Of a stretch of 64,000 nucleotides of DNA, positions 54,500 through 64,000 are shown in pieces. The stretch's first letter is position 1, and each line of letters opens with the position of its first letter. The translations under genes were made by a program, and so were the position numbers. The notes under the pieces were generated by a model. The model was not told the DNA's origin. It saw only the letters and a program-made list of their open reading frames with translations, and did not search any database. Source of the stretch: Vibrio anguillarum (GTDB taxonomy: Bacteria > Pseudomonadota > Gammaproteobacteria > Enterobacterales > Vibrionaceae); assembly GCF_001989995.2 (NCBI RefSeq), contig NZ_JAHGUP010000016.1, forward strand, positions 26,155 to 90,154, read 5' to 3'.

Positions 54500-56509
54500 T
54501 CACTCCCCTTGGATAGTGGTATTAGCTTCTGAAGGTATAGGTAACGGTTCGAAAACCTGAGTCGGTTTTGCAATCAGACTGCGGTTTTCCATATTCACTT
54601 CTGCGAGCACGACTTCGAGCGTATCACCGAGCTTAAAGGCGACCTCTTTATCGACAAGCAGCGTTCCACTTTCCGCATTACATTCAATACGTTCTTTGTT
54701 GTCTAAGATTAAAGAACCAGGAATGAATGCGGCAGCGCCATTTTCCAAAAGACGTACGCGCATGCCAGCACGATTGATATCAAAGATTTCAGCCGTAAAA
54801 CGGGTGCCTTTGCTAGGTTCGTTTACTAGTGTTCTAGCATAGAGCCAGTCGCCTACGTTACGTTCGGCCATTTTGTGGTGTTTGCGGTGTAGTGCCAACT
54901 CTTCACCAACGGTTTCATCCGGTGTTTGTACGGGCTCTTTGTTTAAAATATGTGCTTTCAACATACGATGGTTGATCATATCGCCATATTTACGGATAGG
55001 AGAAGTCCAAGTGGCATAGATATCCAAACCCATTGCGTAATGCGGAAGGGGTTGGTTTCCTATTTCACTGTAAGCTTGATACTTACGGATACGATTATCC
55101 AGATAGCGGGTCTCTTGCTTACATAGCCAGCGACGTAAAGAGGCAAAGCCTTCTAGAGTCGCTAAGTTATCGGCAGTGTATTCAAGCTCACCCGTTGGGT
55201 TGACTAATTCGACAACATCGGCAATTTTTTCGGGTTTGAACCCCGCGTGCGTATTGAACACGCCTTGGCCAAAATGCGCTTTGAGCGTTTTTCCCGCACA
55301 GATATTCGCGGTTATCATCGCTTCCTCAACAAGACGGTTAGCACTACGGCGAAGATCCGCATGAATTGCCACTACGTCGTTGTCTTCACTCAGTTCAAAT
55401 CGATAATCAGGGTGATCAGGAAACACGACCGCGTATGTTTCGCGCCATTGTGCACGCGCTAATGAAAAATCATACAAATCACGCACAACGGAAGCGATTT
55501 GGTCACTTGGTTGCCAATCGGCAGAAGTGCCCGTTTCTAACCAATCTGATACATGATCATAAACCAATCGAGCGTGCGATTTAATGTTGGCCGCAAAAAA
55601 GGTAATATCATCGCCAATCACACCTTCTTTAGTCACTGTTACGGTACAGCAAAGGGCAGGGCGAACTTCATTTTCCATCAACGAACACAAATCATCGGCT
55701 AAATCACGTGGCAACATTGGGATATTGCGGCCAGGGAGATAAATAGTGAAACCCCGCTCACGCGCGACACTGTCCATCTCGTCATCTGGCGTGATGTATG
55801 CGGTTGGGTCTGCAATGGCAATGGTTAATGTGAAGTCACCGTTCTCGGTTCTTTGGGCGAACAGTGCATCATCCATATCTTTAGTTGATGCCCCATCAAT
55901 GGTCACGAAAGGAAGGTGGGTCATATCGATGCGTTGTAGGTCGGCATCATCTTTGAGCTGCCAATGTTCAATACCAGCCGGCTCACTGTTAGGCAGGTCA
56001 TTTTCAGCTAAAGTCACCCACCAAGGCGCAATCTTATCGTTGGCATCCGTAATTTTATGGGTGATTTCAACCATAAAGCCGCTATCGTCTTTCAGTGGAT
56101 GGTTAATAAGCTGTGCAACAACCCAATCACCTTCAGAGAAATGTTCAGGGTTTAATCCTTTTTGCACCTTGGCTTTCAGCGATTGCCTTTTTAGTTGCGG
56201 GTTATCGGGCGTGACATTCAGCTTACCTTTGTACAGCTTTACACGGCCAATGAAGCGAGTTAATGAAGGCTCAAGCAGCTCTTGAGGCTCAGCCACTTCT
56301 TTCTCATTCTCAGTGCGAATGATGGCCACCACTTTATCTCCGTGTAGGCATTTCTTCATATACGGAGGCGGAATAAAGAAGCTGTTCTTACTGTCAACTT
56401 CTAAAAAGCCGAAGCCTTTTTCAGTGGCTTTTATCGTGCCTTCTTTCTTAGGCAAGTTCTCTTGGATTTGTTGCTTGAGTTGAGCAAGGAGCGGATTATC
56501 TTGAAACAT
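54500..56509 (-). CDS. rnb: Exoribonuclease II
   Basis: A 669-residue RNase II: cold-shock domains (about 20-160), an RNB catalytic domain with the metal-binding aspartates in [16 protein letters not shown] and the highly conserved [24 protein letters not shown] segment (here [18 protein letters not shown]), and an S1 domain at the C-terminus. It degrades single-stranded mRNA 3' to 5'. I use the ATG at 56509 ([14 protein letters not shown]), identical at the start to E. coli Rnb from memory; a frame 14 codons longer is unsupported. Confidence 0.96.
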   Translation of the reverse strand: MFQDNPLLAQLKQQIQENLPKKEGTIKATEKGFGFLEVDSKNSFFIPPPYMKKCLHGDKVVAIIRTENEKEVAEPQELLEPSLTRFIGRVKLYKGKLNVTPDNPQLKRQSLKAKVQKGLNPEHFSEGDWVVAQLINHPLKDDSGFMVEITHKITDANDKIAPWWVTLAENDLPNSEPAGIEHWQLKDDADLQRIDMTHLPFVTIDGASTKDMDDALFAQRTENGDFTLTIAIADPTAYITPDDEMDSVARERGFTIYLPGRNIPMLPRDLADDLCSLMENEVRPALCCTVTVTKEGVIGDDITFFAANIKSHARLVYDHVSDWLETGTSADWQPSDQIASVVRDLYDFSLARAQWRETYAVVFPDHPDYRFELSEDNDVVAIHADLRRSANRLVEEAMITANICAGKTLKAHFGQGVFNTHAGFKPEKIADVVELVNPTGELEYTADNLATLEGFASLRRWLCKQETRYLDNRIRKYQAYSEIGNQPLPHYAMGLDIYATWTSPIRKYGDMINHRMLKAHILNKEPVQTPDETVGEELALHRKHHKMAERNVGDWLYARTLVNEPSKGTRFTAEIFDINRAGMRVRLLENGAAAFIPGSLILDNKERIECNAESGTLLVDKEVAFKLGDTLEVVLAEVNMENRSLIAKPTQVFEPLPIPSEANTTIQGE

Positions 56510-56871
56510 GTTTCTTTTTCTAACAAATGCGATTGGGCACACTATAATCATTGAGCGGGATGATTACTACCGAAAGCGTTATTTTTGCTAGTCTGCTTTA
56601 ACAGTGCGCTGTAAATGCAGCTTCTGTGTTCGTTTTGGGTGAATTAATGAGCTTAATGGTCATTTATGACGAATTTTTGTGATGTAATTCAATTTTTACT
56701 AGCTTTTTTTATGCTTTTAGGGAATAATCCGCGTCCCTTATATGTCCCTAGCGGCTTGATGCGTTTTAAGACTTATCCGCATCTGAACGGAACTCAGCTC
56801 TTTTTAATGGATCGGTATTGGAATTGGTAGAGCACGTGGGACCTTTTGTTAATTAATCTAGTGGGATCTCC
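56510..56871. other. Divergent rnb-deaD promoter region with long deaD leader
   Basis: A 362-bp gap. It holds promoters for both genes, and probably a long untranslated leader for deaD, which in enterics is cold-induced. No conserved cold-shock box could be confirmed by eye. Confidence 0.4.
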
Positions 56872-58884
56872 ATGCAAGACTCTGTAATTCAATTTAGTGA
56901 ATTAGCCCTAAACGACTCAATCCTTTCTGCTCTAAATGAAATGGGTTTCGTTTCTCCAACTCCTATCCAAGCTGCTGCTATTCCATTTCTTCTTGAAGGA
57001 AGAGATGCGCTAGGTAAAGCACAAACAGGTACAGGTAAAACGGCTGCGTTTTCTCTACCTCTACTGAACAAATTAAACCTTTCTCAACACAAGCCACAAG
57101 CAATTGTGATGGCACCAACTCGTGAACTTGCTATCCAAGTTGCGGCAGAAATCAAAAACCTTGGCCAAAAGATTCAAGGCCTTAAAGTACTTGAGATCTA
57201 TGGCGGTGCTTCTATTGTTGACCAAATGCGCGCTCTGAAAAATGGTGCTCATATTGTGGTTGGCACACCTGGCCGTGTAAAAGATTTGATCACTCGTGAC
57301 CGCCTTCATTTAGACGAATGTCATACCTTCGTCCTTGATGAAGCTGACGAAATGCTCAAAATGGGCTTCGTTGATGACGTAACTTGGATAATGGAACAAG
57401 CACCTGGCACCGCTCAACGCGTGCTGTTCTCTGCGACTATGCCTCCTATGGTGAAGACGATTGTTGACCGTTACCTACGTGATCCAGCTCGTGTTGACGT
57501 AGCAGGTTCAAACCAAACTGTTGCGAAAGTAGAGCAGCAATATTGGGTTGTTAAAGGTGTTGAAAAAGATGAAGCGATGGCTCGTCTTCTTGAAACAGAA
57601 GAAACCGATGCGTCAATCGTCTTTGTACGTACTCGTCAAGACACCGAGCGTTTAGCTGATTGGTTATTATCTCGTGGCTTTAAAGCGGCAGCGCTTCATG
57701 GTGATATTCCGCAATCACTGCGTGAGCGCACGGTTGATCATATCAAACAGGGTGTAATCGACATTCTTGTTGCGACAGACGTTGTTGCTCGTGGTCTTGA
57801 TGTTCCACGTATTACACACGTGTTCAACTATGATATCCCATTCGATGTAGAATCATACATCCACCGTATTGGCCGTACTGGCCGTGCTGGACGCAAAGGT
57901 AAAGCGATCCTTCTAGTTCGCACGAACCAAATTCGTATGTTGCGTACGATTGAGCGCGTAACTCGTTCTCAAATGGAAGAGATTCAACTTCCAATGCGTG
58001 ACAAAGTTGCTGAAGCTCGTCTCATCAAACTGGGTGCAGAGCTAGAAGCTGACAAAGGTCATACTGCTTTAGACAAATTTGTTGAGCTCATTGAAAAACT
58101 TCAACAAAGCCTAGAGATTGATGCCACAACACTGGCGGCCATTTTACTGAAGCGCCAACAAGGCAATCGTCCACTGTTCTATGTCGGCCCAGATCCAATG
58201 GTTGACGCGATCGAGCGTGAAAAATCACGTCGCCGTGATCGTAAAGAGGGTAGTGAGCGTGGTGAACGCCGTGAAGGCGGTCGCGATAGCCGTGATGGAC
58301 GCGAAGGTCGCCGCGAATATGGTACTGCGAGCAATGACTGGGATACTTATCAGTTACAAGTCGGCCGTGAGCAAGGCGTGCAAGTGAAAGACATCGTTGG
58401 TGCTTTAGCTAATGAACTTGGTTTAACCAAAGGTTCAATTGGTGCAATTAAACTTGCTCAAGGCCATACATTCGTACAGCTTCCTAAATCAATGTCTTCA
58501 GATGTTGAAGGCAAATTGCGTAAACTGCGTATTCGCCAAAAAGAAGTCGGTGCTGTTGTATGTGACTTTGATGACTTCCGCGAGTCTCGTGGTCGTCGTG
58601 AAGGTGGTAACGGTGGTGGTGCCCGTCGTGAAGGCGGAAACGGTGGCTTCCGTAATCGTGAAGGCGGTGCTCCTGCGGCTGGCGCAGGTCGTGGTGGCCG
58701 TGAAGGTGGCTTCCGTGGCAACCGTGACGGTGCAGCGGCGACTGGTCGTGATGGTGAACGTCGTTTTGACCGCAACCGTGGTGGCGACCATCGTGGTAAC
58801 TTCCGTGGTGAACGTGGTCACGGCAATGCTAGTGCTAATGCCAATGCGGGTACGTTAAGTCGTCCTCGTCGCGCTGAAGCATAA
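56872..58884 (+). CDS. deaD: DEAD-box RNA helicase DeaD/CsdA
   Basis: A 670-residue helicase. Q motif FSELALNDSIL...SPTPIQAAAIP, Walker A AQTGTGKT (50-57), PTREL, DEAD (156-159), SAT (187-189) and HRIGRTGR are all present. A DbpA-type RNA-binding domain (about 485-565) follows. The last 90 residues are a low-complexity arginine/glycine tail with repeated RREGG, RGG and GNRDG units. It unwinds structured mRNA and helps 50S assembly in the cold. Confidence 0.95.
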   Translation: MQDSVIQFSELALNDSILSALNEMGFVSPTPIQAAAIPFLLEGRDALGKAQTGTGKTAAFSLPLLNKLNLSQHKPQAIVMAPTRELAIQVAAEIKNLGQKIQGLKVLEIYGGASIVDQMRALKNGAHIVVGTPGRVKDLITRDRLHLDECHTFVLDEADEMLKMGFVDDVTWIMEQAPGTAQRVLFSATMPPMVKTIVDRYLRDPARVDVAGSNQTVAKVEQQYWVVKGVEKDEAMARLLETEETDASIVFVRTRQDTERLADWLLSRGFKAAALHGDIPQSLRERTVDHIKQGVIDILVATDVVARGLDVPRITHVFNYDIPFDVESYIHRIGRTGRAGRKGKAILLVRTNQIRMLRTIERVTRSQMEEIQLPMRDKVAEARLIKLGAELEADKGHTALDKFVELIEKLQQSLEIDATTLAAILLKRQQGNRPLFYVGPDPMVDAIEREKSRRRDRKEGSERGERREGGRDSRDGREGRREYGTASNDWDTYQLQVGREQGVQVKDIVGALANELGLTKGSIGAIKLAQGHTFVQLPKSMSSDVEGKLRKLRIRQKEVGAVVCDFDDFRESRGRREGGNGGGARREGGNGGFRNREGGAPAAGAGRGGREGGFRGNRDGAAATGRDGERRFDRNRGGDHRGNFRGERGHGNASANANAGTLSRPRRAEA

Positions 58885-58901
58885 TCAATTATTGAAACTC
58901 C

Positions 58902-58929
58902 AAAGCCCGTGATATTTATCATGGGCTTT
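58902..58929 (+). terminator. Terminator after deaD
   Basis: A 12-bp stem (58902-58913 with 58918-58929, one G-T pair) with a 4-base loop, followed by a T run. Confidence 0.88.
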
Positions 58930-59097
58930 TTCTTTTGATTTATATAATTCGATCTTTGCATTTCTAGCGTGAGCTAGTTAAAATCTTCACTTCATTGAAG
59001 TTCCGGTATTCGTGTTACCGAGTGAGCTTCGATGGGTTATTTTCAATCAAACTCAACACGTGTTGCTTGGTATGCAACACCACTGTAAGGATTATAC

Positions 59098-61026
59098 ATG
59101 CCTATTATTACTCTTCCTGACGGCAGTCAACGTCATTTTGAACACCCAGTATCGACAATGGAAGTTGCAGCTTCTATCGGCCCTGGTCTTGCAAAAGCAA
59201 CGATCGCAGGCCGTGTCGATGGTGTGCGCGTCGATGCGTGCGATCTTATCGAAAATGATGCTAGCCTTGAAATTATAACGACAAAAGATGAAGTTGATGG
59301 TTTAGAGATCGTACGCCACTCTTGTGCGCACTTACTTGGCCATGCATTAAAGCAACTTTATCCACAAGCCAAAATGGCGATTGGTCCGACGATCGACAGC
59401 GGCTTCTACTATGATATCGATCTTGAGCAATCACTCACGCAAGATGATTTAGAGCAAATCGAAAAGCGCATGAAAGAGCTTGCCAAGACAAAATATCAAG
59501 TTGTCAAAAAGAAAGTCAGTTGGCAGGAAGCCCGTGATGCTTTTGAAGCTCGCGGTGAAACATACAAGATGGAAATCTTGGATCAGAACGTGGCTCGTGA
59601 TGACAGACCAGGTCTATACCATCATGAAGAATACATTGACATGTGTCGTGGTCCTCACGTACCTAACATGAGCTTCTGCCAACACTTTACCCTGCTTAGC
59701 ATTGCTGGCGCGTACTGGCGTGGTAACAGTGATAACAAGATGCTACAGCGCATCTATGGTACGGCATTCCATGACAAGAAAGCACTTCAAGCCCATTTAA
59801 CGCGTTTAGAAGAAGCGGCTAAACGTGACCATCGTAAAATTGGTAAGCAACTCGATCTATTCCATATGCAGCAAGAAGCTCCAGGGATGGTATTCTGGCA
59901 CCATAACGGTTGGTCTATATTCCGTGATCTTGAAGTGTTCATTCGCCAAAAACTCAGTGAGTACGACTACCAAGAAGTAAAAGGTCCATTAATGATGGAC
60001 CGAGTTCTATGGGAGCGTTCTGGTCACTGGGATAAATATGCGGATGCCATGTTCACGACGTCATCTGAAAACCGTGAATATGCAATTAAACCGATGAACT
60101 GCCCAGGCCACGTTCAAATATTTAATCAAGGTTTGAAATCATACCGTGATCTGCCATTGCGTATGGCTGAGTTTGGATCTTGCCACCGCAATGAACCATC
60201 AGGTTCATTACATGGTATTATGCGTGTTCGTGGCTTTACTCAAGATGACGCCCATATTTTCTGTACCGAAGATCAAATTCAACAAGAAGTGACATCTTGT
60301 ATCAAGATGGTCTACGACACCTACACGACGTTCGGTTTTGATAACATCGTTGTTAAGCTGTCTACACGCCCAGAAAAACGTGTTGGTAGTGATGAAATTT
60401 GGGATAAATCGGAAGAAGCATTAAAGCTTTCACTGCAGGCAATGGATATCCCATTTGAAATTCAAGAAGGTGAAGGCGCATTCTACGGCCCTAAAATTGA
60501 ATTTACTTTGCATGATTGCTTAGATCGTGCGTGGCAATGTGGTACAGTGCAGCTGGATTTCAATTTACCTGCTCGTCTAGGCGCGACATATGTTGGCGAA
60601 AGTAACGAGCGTCTTGTTCCGGTTATGATTCACCGTGCAATTTTGGGTTCACTTGAGCGCTTTATCGGTATCCTTATCGAAGAGTATGCAGGTTTCTTCC
60701 CTACGTGGTTAGCGCCGGAACAAGCGGTAATTATGAACATTACTGATAAACAGTCAGTTTACGCTCAGGAAGTAGCACAAAAACTACAAAAATGTGGAAT
60801 TAGAGCCAAAGCAGACTTGAGAAATGAGAAGATTGGCTTTAAAATCCGCGAACACACTTTAAAGCGTGTACCGTATATGCTTGTTTGTGGTGACCAAGAG
60901 ATGGAAGCCGGAGAGATCGCAGTACGTACCCGCAGGGGCAAGGACTTAGGTAAATTTAAATTGGATGACTTTATTGCGTATATCCAAGCCGAAGTTTCTA
61001 GCCGTAAGCTCAATCTGGAGGAATAA
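59098..61026 (+). CDS. thrS: Threonyl-tRNA synthetase
   Basis: A 642-residue class II synthetase, the same size as in E. coli. Order: TGS domain (1-61), editing domain with [16 protein letters not shown] and C-R-G-P-H, catalytic core with motif 2 ...[30 protein letters not shown], zinc ligands including MNCPGH and the late H in [11 protein letters not shown] (motif 3), and a C-terminal anticodon domain. It charges tRNA-Thr. First gene of thrS-infC-rpmI-rplT. It ends 3 bp before the ATT start of infC. Confidence 0.98.
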   Translation: MPIITLPDGSQRHFEHPVSTMEVAASIGPGLAKATIAGRVDGVRVDACDLIENDASLEIITTKDEVDGLEIVRHSCAHLLGHALKQLYPQAKMAIGPTIDSGFYYDIDLEQSLTQDDLEQIEKRMKELAKTKYQVVKKKVSWQEARDAFEARGETYKMEILDQNVARDDRPGLYHHEEYIDMCRGPHVPNMSFCQHFTLLSIAGAYWRGNSDNKMLQRIYGTAFHDKKALQAHLTRLEEAAKRDHRKIGKQLDLFHMQQEAPGMVFWHHNGWSIFRDLEVFIRQKLSEYDYQEVKGPLMMDRVLWERSGHWDKYADAMFTTSSENREYAIKPMNCPGHVQIFNQGLKSYRDLPLRMAEFGSCHRNEPSGSLHGIMRVRGFTQDDAHIFCTEDQIQQEVTSCIKMVYDTYTTFGFDNIVVKLSTRPEKRVGSDEIWDKSEEALKLSLQAMDIPFEIQEGEGAFYGPKIEFTLHDCLDRAWQCGTVQLDFNLPARLGATYVGESNERLVPVMIHRAILGSLERFIGILIEEYAGFFPTWLAPEQAVIMNITDKQSVYAQEVAQKLQKCGIRAKADLRNEKIGFKIREHTLKRVPYMLVCGDQEMEAGEIAVRTRRGKDLGKFKLDDFIAYIQAEVSSRKLNLEE

Positions 61027-61029
61027 ACT

Positions 61030-61581
61030 ATTAAAGGCGGAAGACGTGGCCAACAGCCGGCCAAACCAAACCAGCACCGTTTAAACGGTGAAATTCGTGG
61101 CGTTCGTGAAGTTCGTTTAACTGGCGCAGATGGTGAATCCGTTGGTGTTGTATCAATCAACGAAGCATTAGAAGCTGCTGTAGAAGCTGGTATGGATCTT
61201 GTAGAGATCAGCCCTAACGCCGAGCCACCAGTTTGTCGTGTGATGGACTATGGCAAGTTCCTCTTTGAAAAGAGCAAGACTGCTAAAGAGCAGAAGAAGA
61301 AGCAAAAACAGATCCAGATTAAGGAAATTAAATTCCGTCCTGGGACTGATATTGGAGACTATCAGGTAAAACTACGCAACCTGACCCGTTTCCTAGAAGA
61401 AGGCAACAAAGTGAAAGTTACTATTCGCTTCCGTGGCCGTGAGATGGCGCACCAAGACATCGGTGTCGATGTTCTTCATCGTTTGAAAGAGGATACTGCT
61501 GAAATTGCAGTAGTTGAGTCTTTCCCGAGTCGAATTGAAGCACGCCAGATGATCATGATGCTTGCCCCTAAAAAGAAGTAA
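61030..61581 (+). CDS. infC: Translation initiation factor IF-3 with ATT start codon
   Basis: A 183-residue IF-3 (E. coli: 180). The conserved N-terminus reads [22 protein letters not shown] from an ATT at 61030-61032, preceded by GGAGGAA; the first ATG lies 54 codons inside, within the N-terminal domain. The rare ATT start allows IF-3 to limit its own synthesis, as in E. coli. The N domain (about 20-85), a lysine-rich linker ([20 protein letters not shown]) and the C domain are all intact. Confidence 0.97.
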   Translation: MKGGRRGQQPAKPNQHRLNGEIRGVREVRLTGADGESVGVVSINEALEAAVEAGMDLVEISPNAEPPVCRVMDYGKFLFEKSKTAKEQKKKQKQIQIKEIKFRPGTDIGDYQVKLRNLTRFLEEGNKVKVTIRFRGREMAHQDIGVDVLHRLKEDTAEIAVVESFPSRIEARQMIMMLAPKKK

Positions 61582-61684
61582 TTAACGGCTTACAAGTAAT
61601 GAGACCTCGCCGTTGAAAGACGGTGGGGTGTTATTCGCCCTAATTACATGTTATTTAAACTACTACAATGCGGAGTTATTCATC
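61582..61684 (+). other. infC-rpmI spacer, likely L20-responsive leader region
   Basis: A 103-base spacer. In enterics, ribosomal protein L20 represses rpmI-rplT by binding RNA structure upstream of rpmI. A G/C-containing imperfect hairpin (near 61605-61630) is visible, but the pseudoknot could not be verified by eye. Confidence 0.35.
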
Positions 61685-61879
61685 ATGCCTAAGATGAAAA
61701 CCAACAAAGGTGCAGCTAAGCGTTTTAAGAAAACTGCTGGCGGTATTAAATTTAAGCACGCTACAAAACGTCATATCCTGACTAAGCGTACTACTAAGAA
61801 CAAGCGTCAACTACGCCCTAACTCAATCCTTCCAAAATGTGAAGTGGCTGGTGTTATGCGCATGTTGCCATACGCTTAA
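61685..61879 (+). CDS. rpmI: 50S ribosomal protein L35
   Basis: A 64-residue basic protein: [20 protein letters not shown] at the start and [11 protein letters not shown] at the end, typical of L35. The frame is open 24 codons upstream, but the ATG at 61685 aligns with L35 proteins. It sits between infC and rplT. Confidence 0.97.
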   Translation: MPKMKTNKGAAKRFKKTAGGIKFKHATKRHILTKRTTKNKRQLRPNSILPKCEVAGVMRMLPYA

Positions 61880-61920
61880 TTCTTTTTAGTTTATTTATCG
61901 TTTAGTTTAGGAGAAGCATA

Positions 61921-62274
61921 ATGCCTCGCGTAAAACGTGGTGTACAAGCTCGTGCACGTCATAAGAAAGTTCTAAAACAAGCTAAAGGTTACTACGGAGC
62001 ACGTTCACGTGTTTACCGCGTAGCTTTCCAAGCTGTAACCAAAGCTGGTCAATACGCTTACCGTGACCGTCGCACTAAAAAGCGTCAGTTCCGTCAACTA
62101 TGGATTGCGCGTATTAACGCAGCATCTCGTCAAAATGGTCTATCTTACAGCCGTTTCATTAACGGTCTTAAGAAAGCATCTATTGAGATCGATCGTAAGA
62201 TCCTTGCTGATATCGCGGTATTCGACAAAGCTGCATTTGCAGTGCTTGTTGAAAAAGCAAAAACTGCTCTTTAA
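61921..62274 (+). CDS. rplT: 50S ribosomal protein L20
   Basis: A 117-residue basic protein, [20 protein letters not shown] at the start, RKRQ-type core and [17 protein letters not shown] at the end. It is needed for early 50S assembly and represses its own operon. The start has AGGAG upstream. Confidence 0.98.
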   Translation: MPRVKRGVQARARHKKVLKQAKGYYGARSRVYRVAFQAVTKAGQYAYRDRRTKKRQFRQLWIARINAASRQNGLSYSRFINGLKKASIEIDRKILADIAVFDKAAFAVLVEKAKTAL

Positions 62275-62295
62275 TTTAGCAGTGAAGGTTTAAAG

Positions 62296-62323
62296 AAAAG
62301 GAGGGCAAGTATGCTCTCCTTTT
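62296..62323 (+). terminator. Terminator after rplT
   Basis: An 11-bp stem (62296-62306 with 62313-62323, one G-T pair) with a six-base loop and a following T run ends the thrS-rplT operon and separates it from the convergent integrase gene. Confidence 0.85.
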
Positions 62324-62345
62324 TTATTGCGCTTATTTATAAGCT

Positions 62346-63308
62346 TTATAAGCGCGACAGTGGGCTTAATACACCGCTGGCGCCTCTATCCAGTACGTGA
62401 GTGTAAATCTGAGTGGTTTTTACATCACTATGCCCTAATTGTTCTTGTACTGTTCTAATGTCCGCTCCCGCTTCTAGCAAGTGTGTCGCAAAGCTATGCC
62501 TTAGCGTATGGCATGAAACTGACTTTTGTATCTCAGCATCATGAGCGGTTTTCCGAACTGCTCGCTGCAATGCCGACTCATTAATATGGTGCCTTCGTTT
62601 CAACCCACTATTCTCATCTAAGGTAAGTAAATTAGATGGAAACAAGTAGTGCCAATTAAACTCATAAGGAGCTGAAGGATATTTTTCTCGCAACGCATTG
62701 GGTAACCAGACTCCTCCATAACCTTTGGTTTGCATATCTTTATCATAGTAACGCTTAGCTAATGCTTGTTGCTCAGCTAGTTGTGGATAAAGCTCCTTAG
62801 CAAGTGTGACGGTGCGGTTTTTTCCTCCTTTTCCTTGCCATACCCGAACCGCACCATAATCTAAATCAATATCCTGTATTCGGAGTCTGACACATTCCAT
62901 CAGCCGCAGCCCTGAACCGTATAAGAGCATAATTTGCAATTGATATCGTGGCTCAATATGTTCTAAAAACCGCTTAATTTCAGTTCTTGTCATCACTACT
63001 GGTAATTTCTGAGCAAGTTGAGATTTCTTGAAATTCATGCTAATTGATAGCGGTTCTTTAATGATTTCACGGTACAGAAAATGGAGAGAGTTAAGCGCTA
63101 ACGCTTGTGTTTTCGCGGCTACTTTCCCATTAACAGCTAAGTCAGTTAAAAACATCTCAACTTCTTTACTACCCATTCTCATTGGATGTGTTTTGTTATT
63201 GAAGTAGATGAATCGTGTTATCCAGTGCAAATATGCCTCTATAGTTTTCTTTGCATAGTGTCGCGCTTGCATATACTCTTTAATGCTTAAAATAAATTGT
63301 GATTTCAT
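62346..63308 (-). CDS. intIA: Integron integrase of the Vibrio superintegron (IntIA/IntI4)
   Basis: A 320-residue tyrosine recombinase. Catalytic residues are R135 (GSGLRLMEC), H267 and R270 (HTLRHSFATH), H293 and Y302 (TTQIYTHVL). The additional segment specific to integron integrases, about 200-230 (VWLPNALREKYPSAPYEFNW), separates it from XerC/D. It recombines attC sites of cassettes into attI. The same size and nucleophile number as V. cholerae IntI4. It faces away from the cassette array and has a LexA box at its promoter. Confidence 0.97.
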   Translation of the reverse strand: MKSQFILSIKEYMQARHYAKKTIEAYLHWITRFIYFNNKTHPMRMGSKEVEMFLTDLAVNGKVAAKTQALALNSLHFLYREIIKEPLSISMNFKKSQLAQKLPVVMTRTEIKRFLEHIEPRYQLQIMLLYGSGLRLMECVRLRIQDIDLDYGAVRVWQGKGGKNRTVTLAKELYPQLAEQQALAKRYYDKDMQTKGYGGVWLPNALREKYPSAPYEFNWHYLFPSNLLTLDENSGLKRRHHINESALQRAVRKTAHDAEIQKSVSCHTLRHSFATHLLEAGADIRTVQEQLGHSDVKTTQIYTHVLDRGASGVLSPLSRL

Positions 63309-63327
63309 ATTTTCCCAACAAAATTGC

Positions 63328-63343
63328 CTGTTTTTATATACAG
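63328..63343. promoter_or_regulatory. LexA (SOS) box before intIA
   Basis: CTG-N10-CAG of the form CTGTTTTTATATACAG, close to the consensus CTGTATATATATACAG, 20 bp upstream of the intIA start codon. LexA is known to repress Vibrio integrases, linking cassette shuffling to DNA damage. Confidence 0.88.
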
Positions 63344-63479
63344 TATTGTTGTTTTTGGTTTAGTCAACAAACTAAGTTGCATAAAGTCGTCTAATGTGAA
63401 GTCTGACGCAGTTTTTATTCAACTAACAATCTGATAAAAAAGATTTATATGATAGATTTCTAATTATCAAAGTTCATGA

Positions 63480-63545
63480 TAAGTGGCGGTAGCATGGTAA
63501 ATTAGGTCGCATTTTGTTGTATAGATAGCGTTAGGTTTACGAAGA
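63480..63545 (+). other. Integron attI recombination site
   Basis: The core GCGTTAGGT (G-TTRRRY, crossover between 63530 and 63531) lies about 220 bp upstream of intIA, between the integrase and the first attC. Outer limits and the accessory direct repeats cannot be fixed by eye. Confidence 0.7.
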
Positions 63546-64000
63546 GAAAAGCATAATTTTTGGGAAAAAGAGTTGGGGATTTCTCTAGCCATTCGTTTAC
63601 GGATGTCAGCAAATCGGCTTGGTTTGCCCAAATCATCACGTTTCTTTAACGGTTTCTCATGTCAAAGTTCGTGGGTTGCTTCATTGAGTTTTCGTGTTGG
63701 TCGGTTGAGAGTTTCTCTGGCGCAAAGGCGCTTTGATTTTCTCAATCGAATGAATGAGTTGCTTCTTTTAAGTTGATCGCATTGGGCTGCCAAATTGAAT
63801 AAAAGATTTGGGTTTCGTTTATCGTAATGCGTTAAATTAGTGGTTCTCTGTCAAGTGAATGAATACGAAATAGTAACACCTAACAAAAAATTCAAGCCTG
63901 ACTACCAACGCGCGGCTGAATCGGTTCCAAAATGGTTTTGTGATTATGGTGCATTGCTTGAAGTGGCATTGTGCGTTGGTAGCAGCTTAATTTGGCGTTA
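63531..64000 (+). mobile_element. First integron gene cassette, without a convincing gene
   Basis: A cassette of about 467 bp running from the attI crossover to the R' core GTTA at 63997. No frame has a good start with a ribosome-binding site. The longest (63573-63776, TTG start, 67 codons) looks like chance. A 25-codon frame at 63659-63736 (MSKFVGCFIEFSCWSVESF...) resembles peptides I recall from translations of other Vibrio cassettes, so this stretch may be a conserved non-coding or regulatory cassette segment. The window ends in the attC. Confidence 0.7.
63878..64000 (+). repeat. attC site (VCR-like cassette recombination site), cut by the window end
   Basis: R'' core ACCTAAC (63878-63884), R' core GCGTTA at the last bases. 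The inner arms pair: ACTACCAACGC on the left with GCGTTGGTAG on the right, plus AATT/AAGC segments further out. The overall length of about 123 bases is that of Vibrio repeats. The arm sequences differ clearly from V. cholerae VCRs as I remember them. Confidence 0.88.

Noticed and set aside
58580..58800. Possible DNA tandem repeat at the end of deaD
   Set aside because: The units are irregular and follow from arginine/glycine codons (GGTCGTGAAGGTGG-like), so this is protein low complexity rather than a separate repeat element.
58458..58821. Minus-strand and other-frame open frames over the end of deaD (Arg/Pro-rich or Thr/Val-rich)
   Set aside because: They are shadows of the repetitive RGG-coding DNA; the deaD frame explains the sequence fully.
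63573..63776. 67-codon TTG-start frame in the first integron cassette
   Set aside because: No ribosome-binding site, low-complexity end and no recognisable family; treated as non-coding.
1..64000. CRISPR arrays, rRNA genes, prophage or insertion sequences
   Set aside because: I looked for regularly spaced repeats, transposase motifs and rRNA segments and saw none; the only mobile element is the integron start at the right end.

Overview
The window is from a gammaproteobacterium of the genus Vibrio. The strongest indications are a CqsS/CqsA quorum-sensing pair, a VemP-type arrest peptide in front of secDF, and the thrS-infC-rpmI-rplT block followed by an integron integrase of the IntIA/IntI4 type, an attI core and a first attC site, which marks the entrance to a Vibrio superintegron. 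Many neighbourhoods (cqsS/cqsA/clcA, napFDABC with narQ/narP, rnb/deaD, thrS...intIA) recall V. cholerae chromosome II. CqsA is clearly diverged from the V. cholerae protein as I remember it, so this is probably a related species; I do not name one.

Layout. 1-4.5 kb: the end of cqsS, converging on cqsA, then a TDT-family transporter and the ClcA Cl-/H+ exchanger. 4.8-6 kb: a structured RNA candidate ahead of a CobW/YjiA metallochaperone GTPase. 6.1-11.7 kb: a five-gene minus-strand tripartite ABC efflux operon (adaptor, TolC-like channel, two FtsX/MacB-type permeases, ATPase). 12-17.4 kb: the YlqF GTPase, then an orphan type VI secretion effector module (tiny coupled ORF, DUF4123 adaptor, class 3 lipase effector, membrane-anchored immunity protein) and a helix-turn-helix regulator. 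18-24.2 kb: a complete glucitol/sorbitol locus (srlAEBD-M-R) followed by a second srlAEB transporter set.

24.3-36.7 kb: a cyclodextrin/maltodextrin (cym-type) cluster in two divergent arms. The left arm holds a porin, an LpxD-like acyltransferase, a lipoprotein, the ABC ATPase and a cyclodextrin glucanotransferase. The right arm holds the binding protein, two permeases, a cyclodextrinase and a TrmB-family regulator. Starch is converted outside the cell to cyclodextrins, which pass the porin and the ABC importer and are opened in the cytoplasm.

36.8-41 kb: an SH3-like membrane protein, then vemP-secD-secF with an mRNA pairing that can hide the secD ribosome-binding site. 41-48.2 kb: periplasmic nitrate reductase (a 44-residue membrane protein, napC, napB, napA, napD, napF on the minus strand) divergent from narQ-narP, with NarP- and FNR-like sites between. 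48.2-56.5 kb: DcuC, a fatty acid desaturase with a 16-bp perfect palindrome upstream, a GNAT enzyme, tRNA-Ser(TGA), a MaoC hydratase, a PstS-like protein, a DUF3024 protein and RNase II. 56.9-62.3 kb: DeaD helicase and the translation block thrS-infC (ATT start)-rpmI-rplT. 62.3-64 kb: intIA with a LexA box, attI, and a first cassette that carries no convincing gene.

All family assignments come from reading the translations and motifs; no search was run.
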